A stretch of 56,485 nucleotides of DNA from positions 1-56,485 of the forward strand of contig JAIBDY010000010.1 of the NCBI GenBank assembly GCA_024685995.1, read 5' to 3'. Under the pieces are notes generated by a model that saw nothing but the letters and a program-made list of their open reading frames with translations, made no database searches and was not told the DNA's origin. This stretch comes from Piscirickettsiaceae bacterium (GTDB taxonomy: Bacteria; Pseudomonadota; Gammaproteobacteria; Nitrosococcales; Methylophagaceae). The first letter of the stretch is position 1. Each line of letters starts with the position of its first letter. The position numbers and the translations under genes were made by a program. Below are positions 37,551 through 46,559 of the stretch, in pieces.

Positions 37551-37565
37551 TAATAATGATTATCA
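37551..37565. promoter_or_regulatory. Fur box upstream of the exbB operon
   Basis: TAATAATGATTATCA matches the 7-1-7 Fur consensus TGATAATnATTATCA at 13 of the 14 defined positions. It sits about 31 bp upstream of the exbB ATG, where binding would block transcription, so the operon should be derepressed in low iron. Confidence 0.85.
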
Positions 37566-37566
37566 T

Positions 37567-38041
37567 AAGCAATAGCAAGTGATAATAGATTAACATTTAA
37601 TTTCACAATGTTTCAGCGACATTACTTCGTTCTAAAACTCACTTTTCTCCTTCAAAAATCGTTGCATTTTCAAATTCTGGTCGCTCATCGTTCATTCAAT
37701 TATCGTTTTGTACACTTTTACTATTTATAAAAACGTTCGGCGTTGTAATGTCTATACCCAAAAATTAACGGCAGAGTTTATCGGTATTTTTGAGTTAGTT
37801 TTAAGGGGAGGGATCGGTCGGTAATGCAGCGCTGACAGCAGCATTTGCTAAAATAAAAAGTTAGCGTTTCATTGTATTTGCACATGATTGAAAGGATGGC
37901 GCAATGATTGCCTGGATCTGCAGTCTCCTTTTTAATAACTTATCTCGTCGAACCAAGATCTCAAGATTAATTTGGCATAAATTCTACGTCGTTAATAACA
38001 GTCATTTTGGCTGGGAGGTATAAATGCAGGTTGATAATATT
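37567..38041. other. Non-coding gap between Fur operon and chromate-transporter remnant
   Basis: This 475-bp AT-rich stretch contains no recognisable gene or RNA. The only candidate is a 39-codon frame at 37904-38023 preceded by AAAGGA, which has no detectable family features; I did not annotate it as a gene. Together with the chrA remnant, the region looks degraded. Confidence 0.5.
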
Positions 38042-38260
38042 TCATATGCAACGGTGACAACAGAAGCACACAAGATGGGCAACAACATGCCCACCACCAA
38101 AAACTAAAGCACCTGCTCGATAAAAAGCGTCGACTACAGACAGAATATCCGGCTCAGCGTTGGTAAATATTGGCAAACTAATGAGCAGAGTGCCAAATAA
38201 TAAAATGAAGACAGCGCTTTGCCAATTCCTGATGTTGAAGCTGTAACTAAAGCGACTCAA
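38042..38260 (-). pseudogene. chrA': Chromate transporter (ChrA) fragment
   Basis: The minus strand encodes a hydrophobic stretch (FILLFGTLLISLPIF) followed by AFYRAGALVFGGGHVV, the signature of the second half of ChrA transporters. After HVV the frame changes: another frame gives MLLPILCASVVTVAYE, close to the expected LPLL continuation. Only about 70 residues of a normally about 400-residue protein remain, with no proper start codon. It is a frameshifted remnant. Confidence 0.65.
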
Positions 38261-38296
38261 TTTTTGATCGTTGCTATATTCTTACCGTATTGAAAA

Positions 38297-38566
38297 TCAT
38301 TTCAGCTTATTTCTATATTTTGTACAGTGATAGTCAGAAAATTGTGCTTTATAGTCGTTCCGTTTTCTATGCCAAAAAGCCATTTGACTTGCTGAGCCGC
38401 CAGCTCTTTTAAGGTCGGTGTAATACTTGATTTTATCTCGCACATACTGACATTGCTGCAAGCTAGCTTGCGCGTCTGCCCGTGACATTGTTGATGACAA
38501 AACAATCAACATCACCACAGTATAAAAAAAAAGATTTTTGAAATCATAACAATCCTTGTTAACCAT
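38297..38566 (-). CDS. Small secreted Cys-containing protein of unknown function
   Basis: This 89-aa protein has a signal peptide (FFYTVVMLIVLSSTMSRADA, cleavage near residue 33) and a mature part of about 55 residues. The mature part is basic and helical, with two cysteines (QQCQYV and YHCTK) that could form a disulfide. The block YTDLKRAGGSASQMAFWHRKR resembles a small periplasmic family seen in other gammaproteobacteria, as far as I recall. Function is unknown. The SD is weak. It lies alone between the chrA remnant and the divergent TetR-like gene. Confidence 0.6.
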   Translation of the reverse strand: MVNKDCYDFKNLFFYTVVMLIVLSSTMSRADAQASLQQCQYVRDKIKYYTDLKRAGGSASQMAFWHRKRNDYKAQFSDYHCTKYRNKLK

Positions 38567-38747
38567 GAATCTAATCCGTAGAAAAATATCTTTTTTTGCG
38601 CCTTATGCTAAGGCATTGGCCGTAATGTCTTTCAAATTTTGATTCAGTTCATTAAAAAGCACTATCCTTTTTTGCTTCAAAAAAACTAAGACCATTATAC
38701 CACCTTATCAACTATACTTATAGGGTGCTCCCTTCGGAGAAGCGACT

Positions 38748-39383
38748 ATGACGGAAAACCCATTAACCGCTGATATAGTCCTTGAAAAAGCTATCGCCCT
38801 TGCCCAAAAAAGTACGTGGCAATCGTTCAGTTTACTCGAGTTAGCCTTGCTTCTCGATTGCTCCTTAACTGATATAAAACGGTTCTACCGCTCTAAAGAC
38901 GATATGGCCGAAGTACTTTTTACCCGCGCCGACGATACTATGTTGAATTTAACCTCAACAGAAAAGTATCAGAACCTAAAAGACGATGATAAATTATTAG
39001 AATGTATTATGGTCTGGTTTGAATCTTTGGCACCCTACAAACCACTTATTCGCCAAATCCTTGCATACAAACTCGAACTGGGACACTTTCACCTACAGGC
39101 CCACGGAGTGACAAGAATAAGCCGAACCGTGCAGTGGTTTATTGAAGCATCTGATAGAAAAAGTACCGGATACCAAAGCATTATTGACGAAGTTGCCGTG
39201 ACATCGGTATATCTTGCCAGTTTTAGTACTTTTTTGTTTGATAACAGCGAACAACATGCCAATACGCGAACCTTACTAAAAAGCCTGCTCAAAAAAATAA
39301 ATTGTGGTCACCAATTATTTTTTAATTCGGCTGTAATCAAACCCGTCACAACTCGTCGATACGATTCTACAGAGACTGAATAA
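38748..39383 (+). CDS. TetR-like transcriptional regulator
   Basis: This 211-aa protein has an N-terminal helix-turn-helix of TetR type. FSLLELALLLDCSLTDIKR holds the helix-turn-helix, followed by the YxxFxxKxxL-like segment FYRSKDDMAEVLF at about 43-55. The C-terminal helical domain is of the kind that binds a ligand. It is followed after 3 bp by a membrane hydrolase gene, so the two are cotranscribed and may be functionally linked. The ligand and target are unknown. A COQ9-like relation is also conceivable, since both share this architecture. Confidence 0.75.
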   Translation: MTENPLTADIVLEKAIALAQKSTWQSFSLLELALLLDCSLTDIKRFYRSKDDMAEVLFTRADDTMLNLTSTEKYQNLKDDDKLLECIMVWFESLAPYKPLIRQILAYKLELGHFHLQAHGVTRISRTVQWFIEASDRKSTGYQSIIDEVAVTSVYLASFSTFLFDNSEQHANTRTLLKSLLKKINCGHQLFFNSAVIKPVTTRRYDSTETE

Positions 39384-39386
39384 GCA

Positions 39387-40439
39387 ATGGATGTTGTCAC
39401 TCATGTGCTTGTCGGCGCTTGTGTTGCTCAAATACCTCGTCAATCAGACGGAAATAACACCAAGCTAGATCTTAACTTTCACCAGCGAGCAATGATCGGT
39501 GGTATAGCTGCCATTTTTCCTGATATTGACTACCTACTCTTTTTTTGGAATCCTCTGGAATTTCTGGCCTATTGGCACCGTGCCGAGACCCATTCCCTTT
39601 TACTGGCACCGCTGTGGGCCTGGCTATTGACTAAAGTTTGGATGCGATCACGCCGCTTAAAGCCATTTCGGCACCTTATCTTTTGGGTTTCCCTATTCGG
39701 CTTGTTGTCACACTCAATGATTGACAGCTTAACGACATACGGTACGCAGTGGTTTGCACCATTAAGTGATTATCGTATAAGTTGGAATCTATTGTTTGTG
39801 TTGGATGGCTACTTTACAATTTGTGTAGCCATCACGCTGTGGTGCTTATACTTTAAGCATAAGACCAAGTTCGCCTTTTTAATCTTTGTCTTGCCGTTAA
39901 GCTACTTACTCTTTGTGGCTCAAATAAAACTGGCTGCATACCAGCAGATCTCGCTACAACTGGTTGAACAGCCATCAACCCTTTCTATACTGCCACAGCC
40001 CTTTTCGCCTTTTTATTGGCAAATTATCAAACAAAATAAAAACAACATCGGTCAGGCTTATATACATGTCACTGATGACCCAATTGCACTGTTAATCAGT
40101 AAGCTACTGGGCAAGCAAGGTTATCAAGATAGTTTCCAGTCCATAGAACAACTACATTGGAAAGACTATTCGCTCACGCCACAAAACGCGCATTTACAGG
40201 CCGAAGCTAGCATGGTCTGGCATCACCAGTCTTTTAAAGCATTTCGAGATTTTGCTGTTTATCCAATCTATTACCAACATACAAAAACAGGGTCAGCTCC
40301 TTGTGTCTGGTTTAGCGATTTACGCTATCACTGGCCAGGTTTCTTGCCTTCATTTCGCTATGGAATGTGTAGTGAGAAAGGCAATACTTGGACAGTGCAT
40401 AGAATGAAGTATTTAACGCGTGAGCCGACCCAGTTATAA
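39387..40439 (+). CDS. Metal-dependent membrane hydrolase (YdjM/LexA-binding-type family)
   Basis: This 350-aa inner-membrane protein belongs to the PF04307-like family of putative membrane-bound metal-dependent hydrolases. The N-terminus MDVVTHVLVGACVAQ carries the first conserved His. AAIFPDIDYLLFF has the D-x-D pair. HRAETHSLLLAPLWAWL has the paired His motif, and SLFGLLSHSMIDSLTTYG has the last His/Asp. Four to five membrane helices are followed by a soluble C-terminal domain. Substrate unknown. It is paired with a TetR-like gene (3-bp gap). Confidence 0.83.
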   Translation: MDVVTHVLVGACVAQIPRQSDGNNTKLDLNFHQRAMIGGIAAIFPDIDYLLFFWNPLEFLAYWHRAETHSLLLAPLWAWLLTKVWMRSRRLKPFRHLIFWVSLFGLLSHSMIDSLTTYGTQWFAPLSDYRISWNLLFVLDGYFTICVAITLWCLYFKHKTKFAFLIFVLPLSYLLFVAQIKLAAYQQISLQLVEQPSTLSILPQPFSPFYWQIIKQNKNNIGQAYIHVTDDPIALLISKLLGKQGYQDSFQSIEQLHWKDYSLTPQNAHLQAEASMVWHHQSFKAFRDFAVYPIYYQHTKTGSAPCVWFSDLRYHWPGFLPSFRYGMCSEKGNTWTVHRMKYLTREPTQL

Positions 40440-40527
40440 AAAAGGGCGATTCGTATTCGAGGCTAATTTAGGAGTTGAATTGTTCTTTGTTCGGCACAAC
40501 GAATTGTTCTAATACTATGTCTAAACC

Positions 40528-40842
40528 TTATATGAAAGCATAAAGAAGAAACCCGCCGAAAGTGACTGCCAAGGCCCCACCAATACGGCCATAGGGCTTA
40601 AAACGGGATAGCGACCATGACATGAGATAGTGGAAGTTTTGACGGCCCATAACAGCTAAAGCTGCAACAATAGAAAGTCAACCAAGAAGTTCAATTATTA
40701 GTGGAAACATAGACCGGTTGGCTTGGCTTATTAATAGCGCGCCCATAACTAGCCTTACCACAACCGCCAGAATATAGATTGCCAACTTGTTAATATGACT
40801 TTTTAACAAACCATAATACGTAGCCTCATTCATCGTCATCAT
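40528..40842 (-). pseudogene. Small membrane protein gene interrupted by TGA
   Basis: On the minus strand an ATG at 40842 opens a frame that reads as a membrane protein of about 104 residues ending at TAA 40530-40528. It begins MMTMNEATYYGLLKSHINKL, then shows VVVRLVMGALLISQAN, FPLIIELLG and AALAVMGRQNFHYLM. A single in-frame TGA (40680-40678) interrupts it exactly where a Trp would be expected (ELLG-stop-LSIVAAL). The rest of the 520-bp gap 40440-40959 shows nothing else. Most likely this is a one-base nonsense mutation (TGG to TGA). Confidence 0.65.
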
Positions 40843-40959
40843 TCACTTTGTATAGAGTCTGCCTACCAAAGATAAAAAGTGATTAAACTGTCAGCCACCT
40901 TCATCTAAATCGCTTACAATCTAAACCAAAACATTATCCTAACGAACTTAAGGACTATC

Positions 40960-41850
40960 ATGCCCAGCGGTATTTTTGTAATCCTTGATGATATTGCCAT
41001 ATTGCTCGACGACACGGCTGTGCTCACGAAAATAGCGGCCAAAAAAACAGCCGGTCTATTGGGCGATGATTTAGCCGTCAATGGTGAAAAAGCCACAGGA
41101 TTTAGTGCCTCACGTGAACTACATGTGCTGTGGGCGATTACTAAAGGGTCAGTTTTAAACAAAATTATCATCTTGCCTTTGGCCTTTTTGCTCAGTGCCT
41201 TTCTGCCGCAATTAATTGTTCCCATTTTGTTATTAGGTGGGGCTTATTTGAGCTATGAAGGCGCGGAAAAAGTCATTGAATGGGGCTTCCCTCATGCTGA
41301 GCCCATCACTAGCAGCCTCGAAGAGAATATCCCAAAGCCAATGCCTCAACAAGAATCACTGAAGATTAAAGCTGCGGTTCGAACTGACTTCATTTTATCG
41401 ATTGAAATCATTATCCTCACCCTATCGACGGTCATCGAGGAAAGCCTCTTGATGCAAATTATCGTCGTCAGCTGTATCGCATTGTTGGCTACCGTTGGGG
41501 TATATGGCTTAGTCGCTTTATTGGTGAGAATGGATGATGCGGGTTTGCATTTGCTGAATAAAGCAAAATCGATGCAAGGGACTGTTGCCACGCTAACACG
41601 GTTCACTGGACACAAATTAATTACCACTTTGCCTTATATTATTCGCGTTCTTAGCGTCATTGGCACCATCGCGATGTTATTAGTCGGGGGTGGTATGTTT
41701 GTCCATAATATCGCGTGGATTCATCAGCTATTTCACAGTTTACCTGCCATATTGGCTGAGTTATGCGTAGGCTTAATTGTCGGTACGCTCTTGGTTTTGG
41801 TATTACATCGCTTGAAGTCAACGTCTCCCAAAGTAGCTAATGATGATTGA
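40960..41850 (+). CDS. yedI: DUF808 family membrane protein (YedI-like)
   Basis: This is a 296-aa integral membrane protein of unknown function. The family signature lies at the N-terminus: GIFVILDDIAILLDDTAVL, KTAGLLGDDLAVN and the ELHVLWAITKGS segment. About seven hydrophobic helices follow, including LGGAYLSYEGAEKVIEW. No neighbour suggests a function. The gene is monocistronic, flanked by the membrane-protein pseudogene and convergent ahpF. Confidence 0.9.
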   Translation: MPSGIFVILDDIAILLDDTAVLTKIAAKKTAGLLGDDLAVNGEKATGFSASRELHVLWAITKGSVLNKIIILPLAFLLSAFLPQLIVPILLLGGAYLSYEGAEKVIEWGFPHAEPITSSLEENIPKPMPQQESLKIKAAVRTDFILSIEIIILTLSTVIEESLLMQIIVVSCIALLATVGVYGLVALLVRMDDAGLHLLNKAKSMQGTVATLTRFTGHKLITTLPYIIRVLSVIGTIAMLLVGGGMFVHNIAWIHQLFHSLPAILAELCVGLIVGTLLVLVLHRLKSTSPKVANDD

Positions 41851-41969
41851 CTAGCATCGTGGGTCTCACGATTATGACGCTAGCTAGGCTGTCGTGACAA
41901 AAAACGTTTTATCGTCAACCGCTCCGCCAGCACCCCAAATACCGAGCCGTATCAAGCTAAACTTAGCGA

Positions 41970-43523
41970 CTAATTACCGTGTCTTATCAAATAATCAAAC
42001 GCACTCAATGCCGCTTTAGCGCCATCACCCATTGCGATGATAATTTGCTTATAAGGCGTGGTCGTGACATCACCCGCGGCAAAGACACCTTCCATCGAAG
42101 TACGACCATGATCATCGACTTCTACTTCGCTATATGCGCTTAAATCCACAATGCCTTTTAACCAGTCAGTATTTGGCAATAAGCCGATTTGAACAAAAAT
42201 GCCTGCCAAATCAATACGCTTTTCAGCACCGCTCACGCGATCAATATAAACCAGCCCTGTCACTTTATTATCATCACCCAATACTTCTGTGCTCAATGCA
42301 TTGGTAATCACTTTAACATTAGACAAGCTGTACAATTTCTTTTGTAAAATCGCATCGGCGCGTAATTCTTCTGCAAATTCCAGCAAGGTCACATGGTCAA
42401 CAATACCGGCTAAATCAATCGCCGCTTCGACACCCGAGTTACCGCCACCGACAACAGCCACATCTTTCCCTTTATACAAGGGACCATCGCAATGTGGACA
42501 GTAGGCCACACCATGGCCACGATATTGTTCTTCACCTGGAATACCCAACTCTCGCCAGTTAGCACCTGTGGAGATAATCACCGATTTACTTTGTAATGAC
42601 GCACCATTTTCTAATTCAATCGTGATTTGGCCGTTTTGAGAATGCATGGTCTTAGCGCGTTGCGATTCCATCACATCCACATCATAACTTTTGACTTGCT
42701 GTTCAATGGCCGAGGCTAATTCAGGGCCATCAGTGGCCTGTACCGAGATAAAGTTCTCAATCGCTAAAGTGTCGTTTAATTGACCACCAAAACGCTCTGA
42801 TACGATCCCCGTTCTAATGCCTTTACGTGACGCATAAATAGCCGCCGCAGATGCTGCTGGGCCACCGCCAATCACTAACACATCGAAAGGATCTTTTTGA
42901 TTGATTTTCTCTGCCGCTTTGGCATCCGCCCCGCTATCGATCTTGGATACGATCTCCGGCAAGGTCATTCGACCTTGACCAAACACTTCGCCATTGAGAT
43001 AGACGGTTGGCACCGACATAATTTGACGCTGTTCAATTTCATCCGGATACAAACCACCATCAATCATCACATGACTGATATTCGGGTTCAGTACTGCCAT
43101 CATATTCAAAGCTTGCACAACGTCGGGGCAGTTTTGGCAAGACAGGGAAATATAGGTCTCGAACTGAAATTGACCTTCTACCGCTTTCACTTGTGCAATC
43201 GTGTCTTCATCCAACTTCATCGGATGACCGCCAATATGCAATAGCGCTAAGACTAAAGAGGTAAACTCATGTCCCATCGGGATACCAGCAAAACGCACTG
43301 TTGCAGGCTGACCCAGTTGCACAATCGAAAATGAGGGTGCACGTTCGCTTACATCTTGCGATTCGCTTAAAGTGATCAAGTCTGACATCGTCGCAATTTC
43401 ATCCAACAACTCACGCATTTCTGCGGACTTGGCGCTGTCATCATAAGAGGCAACGATCTCAATTGAATGTTTTAAGTTGCCTAAATAACTTTTCAATTGG
43501 GTGGCGATATTCGCTTCTAACAT
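41970..43523 (-). CDS. ahpF: Alkyl hydroperoxide reductase subunit F
   Basis: AhpF is the NAD(P)H-dependent flavoprotein that reduces AhpC. The 517-aa protein has the tandem thioredoxin-fold N-terminal domain with C-x-x-C (SCQNCPD, about 129-132), the FAD loop [15 protein letters not shown] near 215, the disulfide centre CPHC ([12 protein letters not shown]) and NAD loop [15 protein letters not shown]. The C-terminal [16 protein letters not shown] closes the FAD site. It lies 77 bp downstream of ahpC in the normal ahpCF order. Confidence 0.96.
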   Translation of the reverse strand: MLEANIATQLKSYLGNLKHSIEIVASYDDSAKSAEMRELLDEIATMSDLITLSESQDVSERAPSFSIVQLGQPATVRFAGIPMGHEFTSLVLALLHIGGHPMKLDEDTIAQVKAVEGQFQFETYISLSCQNCPDVVQALNMMAVLNPNISHVMIDGGLYPDEIEQRQIMSVPTVYLNGEVFGQGRMTLPEIVSKIDSGADAKAAEKINQKDPFDVLVIGGGPAASAAAIYASRKGIRTGIVSERFGGQLNDTLAIENFISVQATDGPELASAIEQQVKSYDVDVMESQRAKTMHSQNGQITIELENGASLQSKSVIISTGANWRELGIPGEEQYRGHGVAYCPHCDGPLYKGKDVAVVGGGNSGVEAAIDLAGIVDHVTLLEFAEELRADAILQKKLYSLSNVKVITNALSTEVLGDDNKVTGLVYIDRVSGAEKRIDLAGIFVQIGLLPNTDWLKGIVDLSAYSEVEVDDHGRTSMEGVFAAGDVTTTPYKQIIIAMGDGAKAALSAFDYLIRHGN

Positions 43524-43600
43524 ACTTGGTCTACTTTTTTATAATATTCGGTCAATCATGCCTGGGCACAAGGCCCAGACAGACTTAAACTGAGTCTTAT

Positions 43601-44167
43601 TTAGATTTTGCCAACAAGACTTAAAGAAGGTGTTAATGTTTCTTCACCTGGCTGCCATGATGCAGGGCAAACTTCACCAGCATGTGTGGCAATATATTGT
43701 GCAGCTTGGACTTTACGTACTAAGTCTTTAGCGCTACGGCCAATACCTAGATCGTGTACTTCAGCTACTTTAATCATGCCTTCAGGATCAACCACAAACG
43801 TACCACGTAGCGCTAAACCTTCTTCTTCGATCATGACGTCAAAGTTTCTGCTGATTGTGCCAGTTGGATCGCCAATCATTGGGAACTTGATTTTAGCGAT
43901 AGTTTCAGACGCATCATGCCATGCTTTGTGTGTGAAGTGTGTATCTGTAGAAACAGAATAAACTTCAACACCCATGTCTTGTAACTGTGCGTAATGATCA
44001 GCAAGATCACCTAATTCAGTAGGACAAACGAATGTGAAATCTGCTGGGTAGAAGAAAAAGACAGACCATTTACCTTTAAGATCTGCATCACTAACTTGCA
44101 TTGAATCACCATTGTGATAAGCCGTAGCGTTAAAAGGTTTAACTTGAGAGTTAATAAGAGATGACAT
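43601..44167 (-). CDS. ahpC: Alkyl hydroperoxide reductase subunit C (peroxiredoxin)
   Basis: AhpC is a typical 2-Cys peroxiredoxin of 188 aa. The peroxidatic Cys is in FYPADFTFVCPTELGDL (about residue 48) and the resolving Cys in HAGEVCPASW near the C-terminus. FFYPADFTFVCP and GLALRGTFVVDPEG match the bacterial AhpC family. AhpF is directly downstream. The 245-bp region upstream (44168-44413) holds its promoter; I could not identify an OxyR site with confidence. Confidence 0.97.
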   Translation of the reverse strand: MSSLINSQVKPFNATAYHNGDSMQVSDADLKGKWSVFFFYPADFTFVCPTELGDLADHYAQLQDMGVEVYSVSTDTHFTHKAWHDASETIAKIKFPMIGDPTGTISRNFDVMIEEEGLALRGTFVVDPEGMIKVAEVHDLGIGRSAKDLVRKVQAAQYIATHAGEVCPASWQPGEETLTPSLSLVGKI

Positions 44168-44413
44168 ACTTTAACTATGCTCCTAGTTGTGGTTAAAAAA
44201 ATTGAACGGGCTGTATTCTAAAGGGCTAATAAGAATTTAGCCAATAACTTGTTCCGATAGATTTAATCGATGCAGGCGATTGGCAATTTGCCTAAGCTGA
44301 CACCGCATAAAGTCACAACTTCAAAAGCTTGATTTTGCATTGGTTTCAATGGCAATTCAGTACGAGCGTTGCTGCTTAAAGCCCCAGCAACATCGAGAAT
44401 CAACGCCTCGCGT

Positions 44414-46426
44414 TTATTTCAACAAACCACGAATATTGGATAAATGCGCTTTGCCGCGCTCTTTACGCTCTTCGGGATCCACCTGTGTCTTTTCGGTGGT
44501 CCAAATCAAATCATCGGGCGGTAGCTCACGTAAAAATCGACTTTCTTCACATTCCACTTTTTCGCCGTAACGCTTACGGGTATTGGCCATAGTGAAGACC
44601 AAAGTACGTTGTGCCCGTGTAATGCCAACATAAGCCAAGCGGCGTTCTTCTTCGATACTGTCTTCTTCAATACTGGTACGGTGTGGCAGGATTTCTTCTT
44701 CCATCCCGACAATATAGACATGGGGAAACTCTAGACCTTTTGCAGCGTGCAAGGTCATCAAATGCACCGCATCCGCTTGGTTCTCATCTTCTTGACGTTC
44801 TAAGATGTCCATTAAAGTCAGTCGCGCCGCAATATCCCCGATACTTTTTTCTTCGGTATCTTGTTCAATTAAACGGTTTATCCACGTCAGTAATTCTTCG
44901 ACATTTTCCATTCGGCGTGTCGCCTGATCAGGGTCACCGGTCACCTCTTCTAACCAAGCACGGTAGTCAATTTCTTCGATCATATCGCGAATCGCTTCCA
45001 TTAAATTACCGCGCTTTGCCCTATCTGATATGTCCACTATCCAGCGACTGAAATGTTCAATATGCATCATGGCTTTTGCCGACAGTTTCTCGGCTAAGCC
45101 CATTTCAAAACAGGCTCCAAACAAGCTGGTTTTACGCTCAGCAGCATAATTTCCTAAGGTCTGTAGCGTCGTTGCCCCAATGCTTCTCCGTGGCGTATTG
45201 ACCACCCGAAGGAATGCATTATCATCATCTTGATTTGCCAATAATCGAAGATACGCCATCATATCTTTGACTTCAACACGCGAGAAAAAAGATGTACCAC
45301 CAGTCAGAAAATACGGCACATTATGTTCGCGTAATATCCGCTCTATCGGCCTTGACTGATGATTACTCCGATATAAAATTGCATAATCTTTAAAACTCGC
45401 TTGGTGTTTGAGCTTGTGATACAACAGCTCAGAGACCACTTTTTCGGACTCGTGATCATCATCGCGACAACCAATCACGCGAATCGCGTCGCCCTCTCCC
45501 ATCGCACTCCACAGTTTTTTCTCAAACAGGTGCGGATTATGACTAATCAATCCATTGGCTACCCGCAGGATTCGTCCCATTGAACGATAGTTTTGTTCCA
45601 ACTTAATCATTTTAAGACGTGGAAAGTCGACTTCCAGTTGGGCTAAATTTTCTGGTCTCGCACCGCGCCAAGAATAGACCGATTGGTCATCGTCCCCGAC
45701 CACGGTCAGGGCTTCCCGTATGCCGACCAATTGCTTGACCAACTCATATTGGCAACCATTGGTATCTTGATATTCATCGACCAGTAAATAATGAATCTTA
45801 GCTTGCCAGCGTTTGAGCACTTCCGGATGGTCGCGAAATAATAAGACTGGTTTTAAAATCAAGTCATCAAAGTCGACACCATTGTAGGCTTTCAACGCTT
45901 CTACATAGCGATAATATACCTTCGCCGCTGCGACTTGTTGGCCATCTTCGGCTATTTTTATCGCTTGTTCGGGTAAAATAAGTTGATTTTTCCACTCAGA
46001 TATTTGCCATTGACACTGTTCTGCATGCTCACTGTCTGCAGCAAAATCACGGCCCATTAAATCACGTAATACTGCCAAACTATCTTGTGCATCAAAAATA
46101 GAAAAACCCGCTCGGTAACCAATATGTGCAAACTCACGCCGTAGAATCGTCAAGCCCAAATTATGAAAAGTCGACACCATCAAACCACGGCTTGATACAT
46201 TACGCGAGGCCATCAATTCAGCGACCCGACTCTTCATCTCACGAGCCGCTTTATTGGTAAAGGTCACGGCGGCAATATGACGTGCTTGAATGCCACATTG
46301 CTCGATCAAATAGGCAATCTTGCGAGTAATGACCCGTGTTTTACCACTGCCTGCGCCGGCTAATACCAGCAAAGGGCCGTCAATATGACGTGCAGCTTCG
46401 CGCTGCTGTGGGTTAAGATCTTGCAC
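44414..46426 (-). CDS. rep: ATP-dependent DNA helicase Rep
   Basis: Rep is a UvrD-family 3'-5' helicase that helps forks through protein blocks. At 670 aa it matches Rep (about 673) rather than UvrD (about 720). Walker A is AGAGSGKT at residues 23-30; motif Ia is AVTFTNKAAREMK; motif II is LLVDEYQDTN; motif III is VGDDDQSVYSWRGA; motif IV is LEQNYRS; and motifs V-VI are VHLMTLHAAKGLEFPHV and LAYVGITRAQRTL. It is flanked by ahpC and comM/yifB, all in the same direction with modest gaps. Confidence 0.96.
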   Translation of the reverse strand: MQDLNPQQREAARHIDGPLLVLAGAGSGKTRVITRKIAYLIEQCGIQARHIAAVTFTNKAAREMKSRVAELMASRNVSSRGLMVSTFHNLGLTILRREFAHIGYRAGFSIFDAQDSLAVLRDLMGRDFAADSEHAEQCQWQISEWKNQLILPEQAIKIAEDGQQVAAAKVYYRYVEALKAYNGVDFDDLILKPVLLFRDHPEVLKRWQAKIHYLLVDEYQDTNGCQYELVKQLVGIREALTVVGDDDQSVYSWRGARPENLAQLEVDFPRLKMIKLEQNYRSMGRILRVANGLISHNPHLFEKKLWSAMGEGDAIRVIGCRDDDHESEKVVSELLYHKLKHQASFKDYAILYRSNHQSRPIERILREHNVPYFLTGGTSFFSRVEVKDMMAYLRLLANQDDDNAFLRVVNTPRRSIGATTLQTLGNYAAERKTSLFGACFEMGLAEKLSAKAMMHIEHFSRWIVDISDRAKRGNLMEAIRDMIEEIDYRAWLEEVTGDPDQATRRMENVEELLTWINRLIEQDTEEKSIGDIAARLTLMDILERQEDENQADAVHLMTLHAAKGLEFPHVYIVGMEEEILPHRTSIEEDSIEEERRLAYVGITRAQRTLVFTMANTRKRYGEKVECEESRFLRELPPDDLIWTTEKTQVDPEERKERGKAHLSNIRGLLK

Positions 46427-46559
46427 TCGATTGACACCTCTGACAGATAGCGTTAAGACCGAACAAGGATAACGCCGACATCCTGAAAATAGCCCGCCAT
46501 CATATAATGATTTACTAGATTTGCAATTGACAAATTGACTGCCAAAAACTACTCAAGCG

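Noticed and set aside
37904-38023. 39-codon frame with AAAGGA upstream in the chrA/exbB gap
   Set aside because: No family features, and the surrounding sequence is degraded; too short to support.
38025-38108. 27-codon frame preceded by GGGAGG
   Set aside because: It lies antisense to the chrA fragment and ends quickly; probably chance.
44168-44413. OxyR-type binding site upstream of ahpC
   Set aside because: No adequate match to the spaced ATAG-CTAT pattern could be found by eye.
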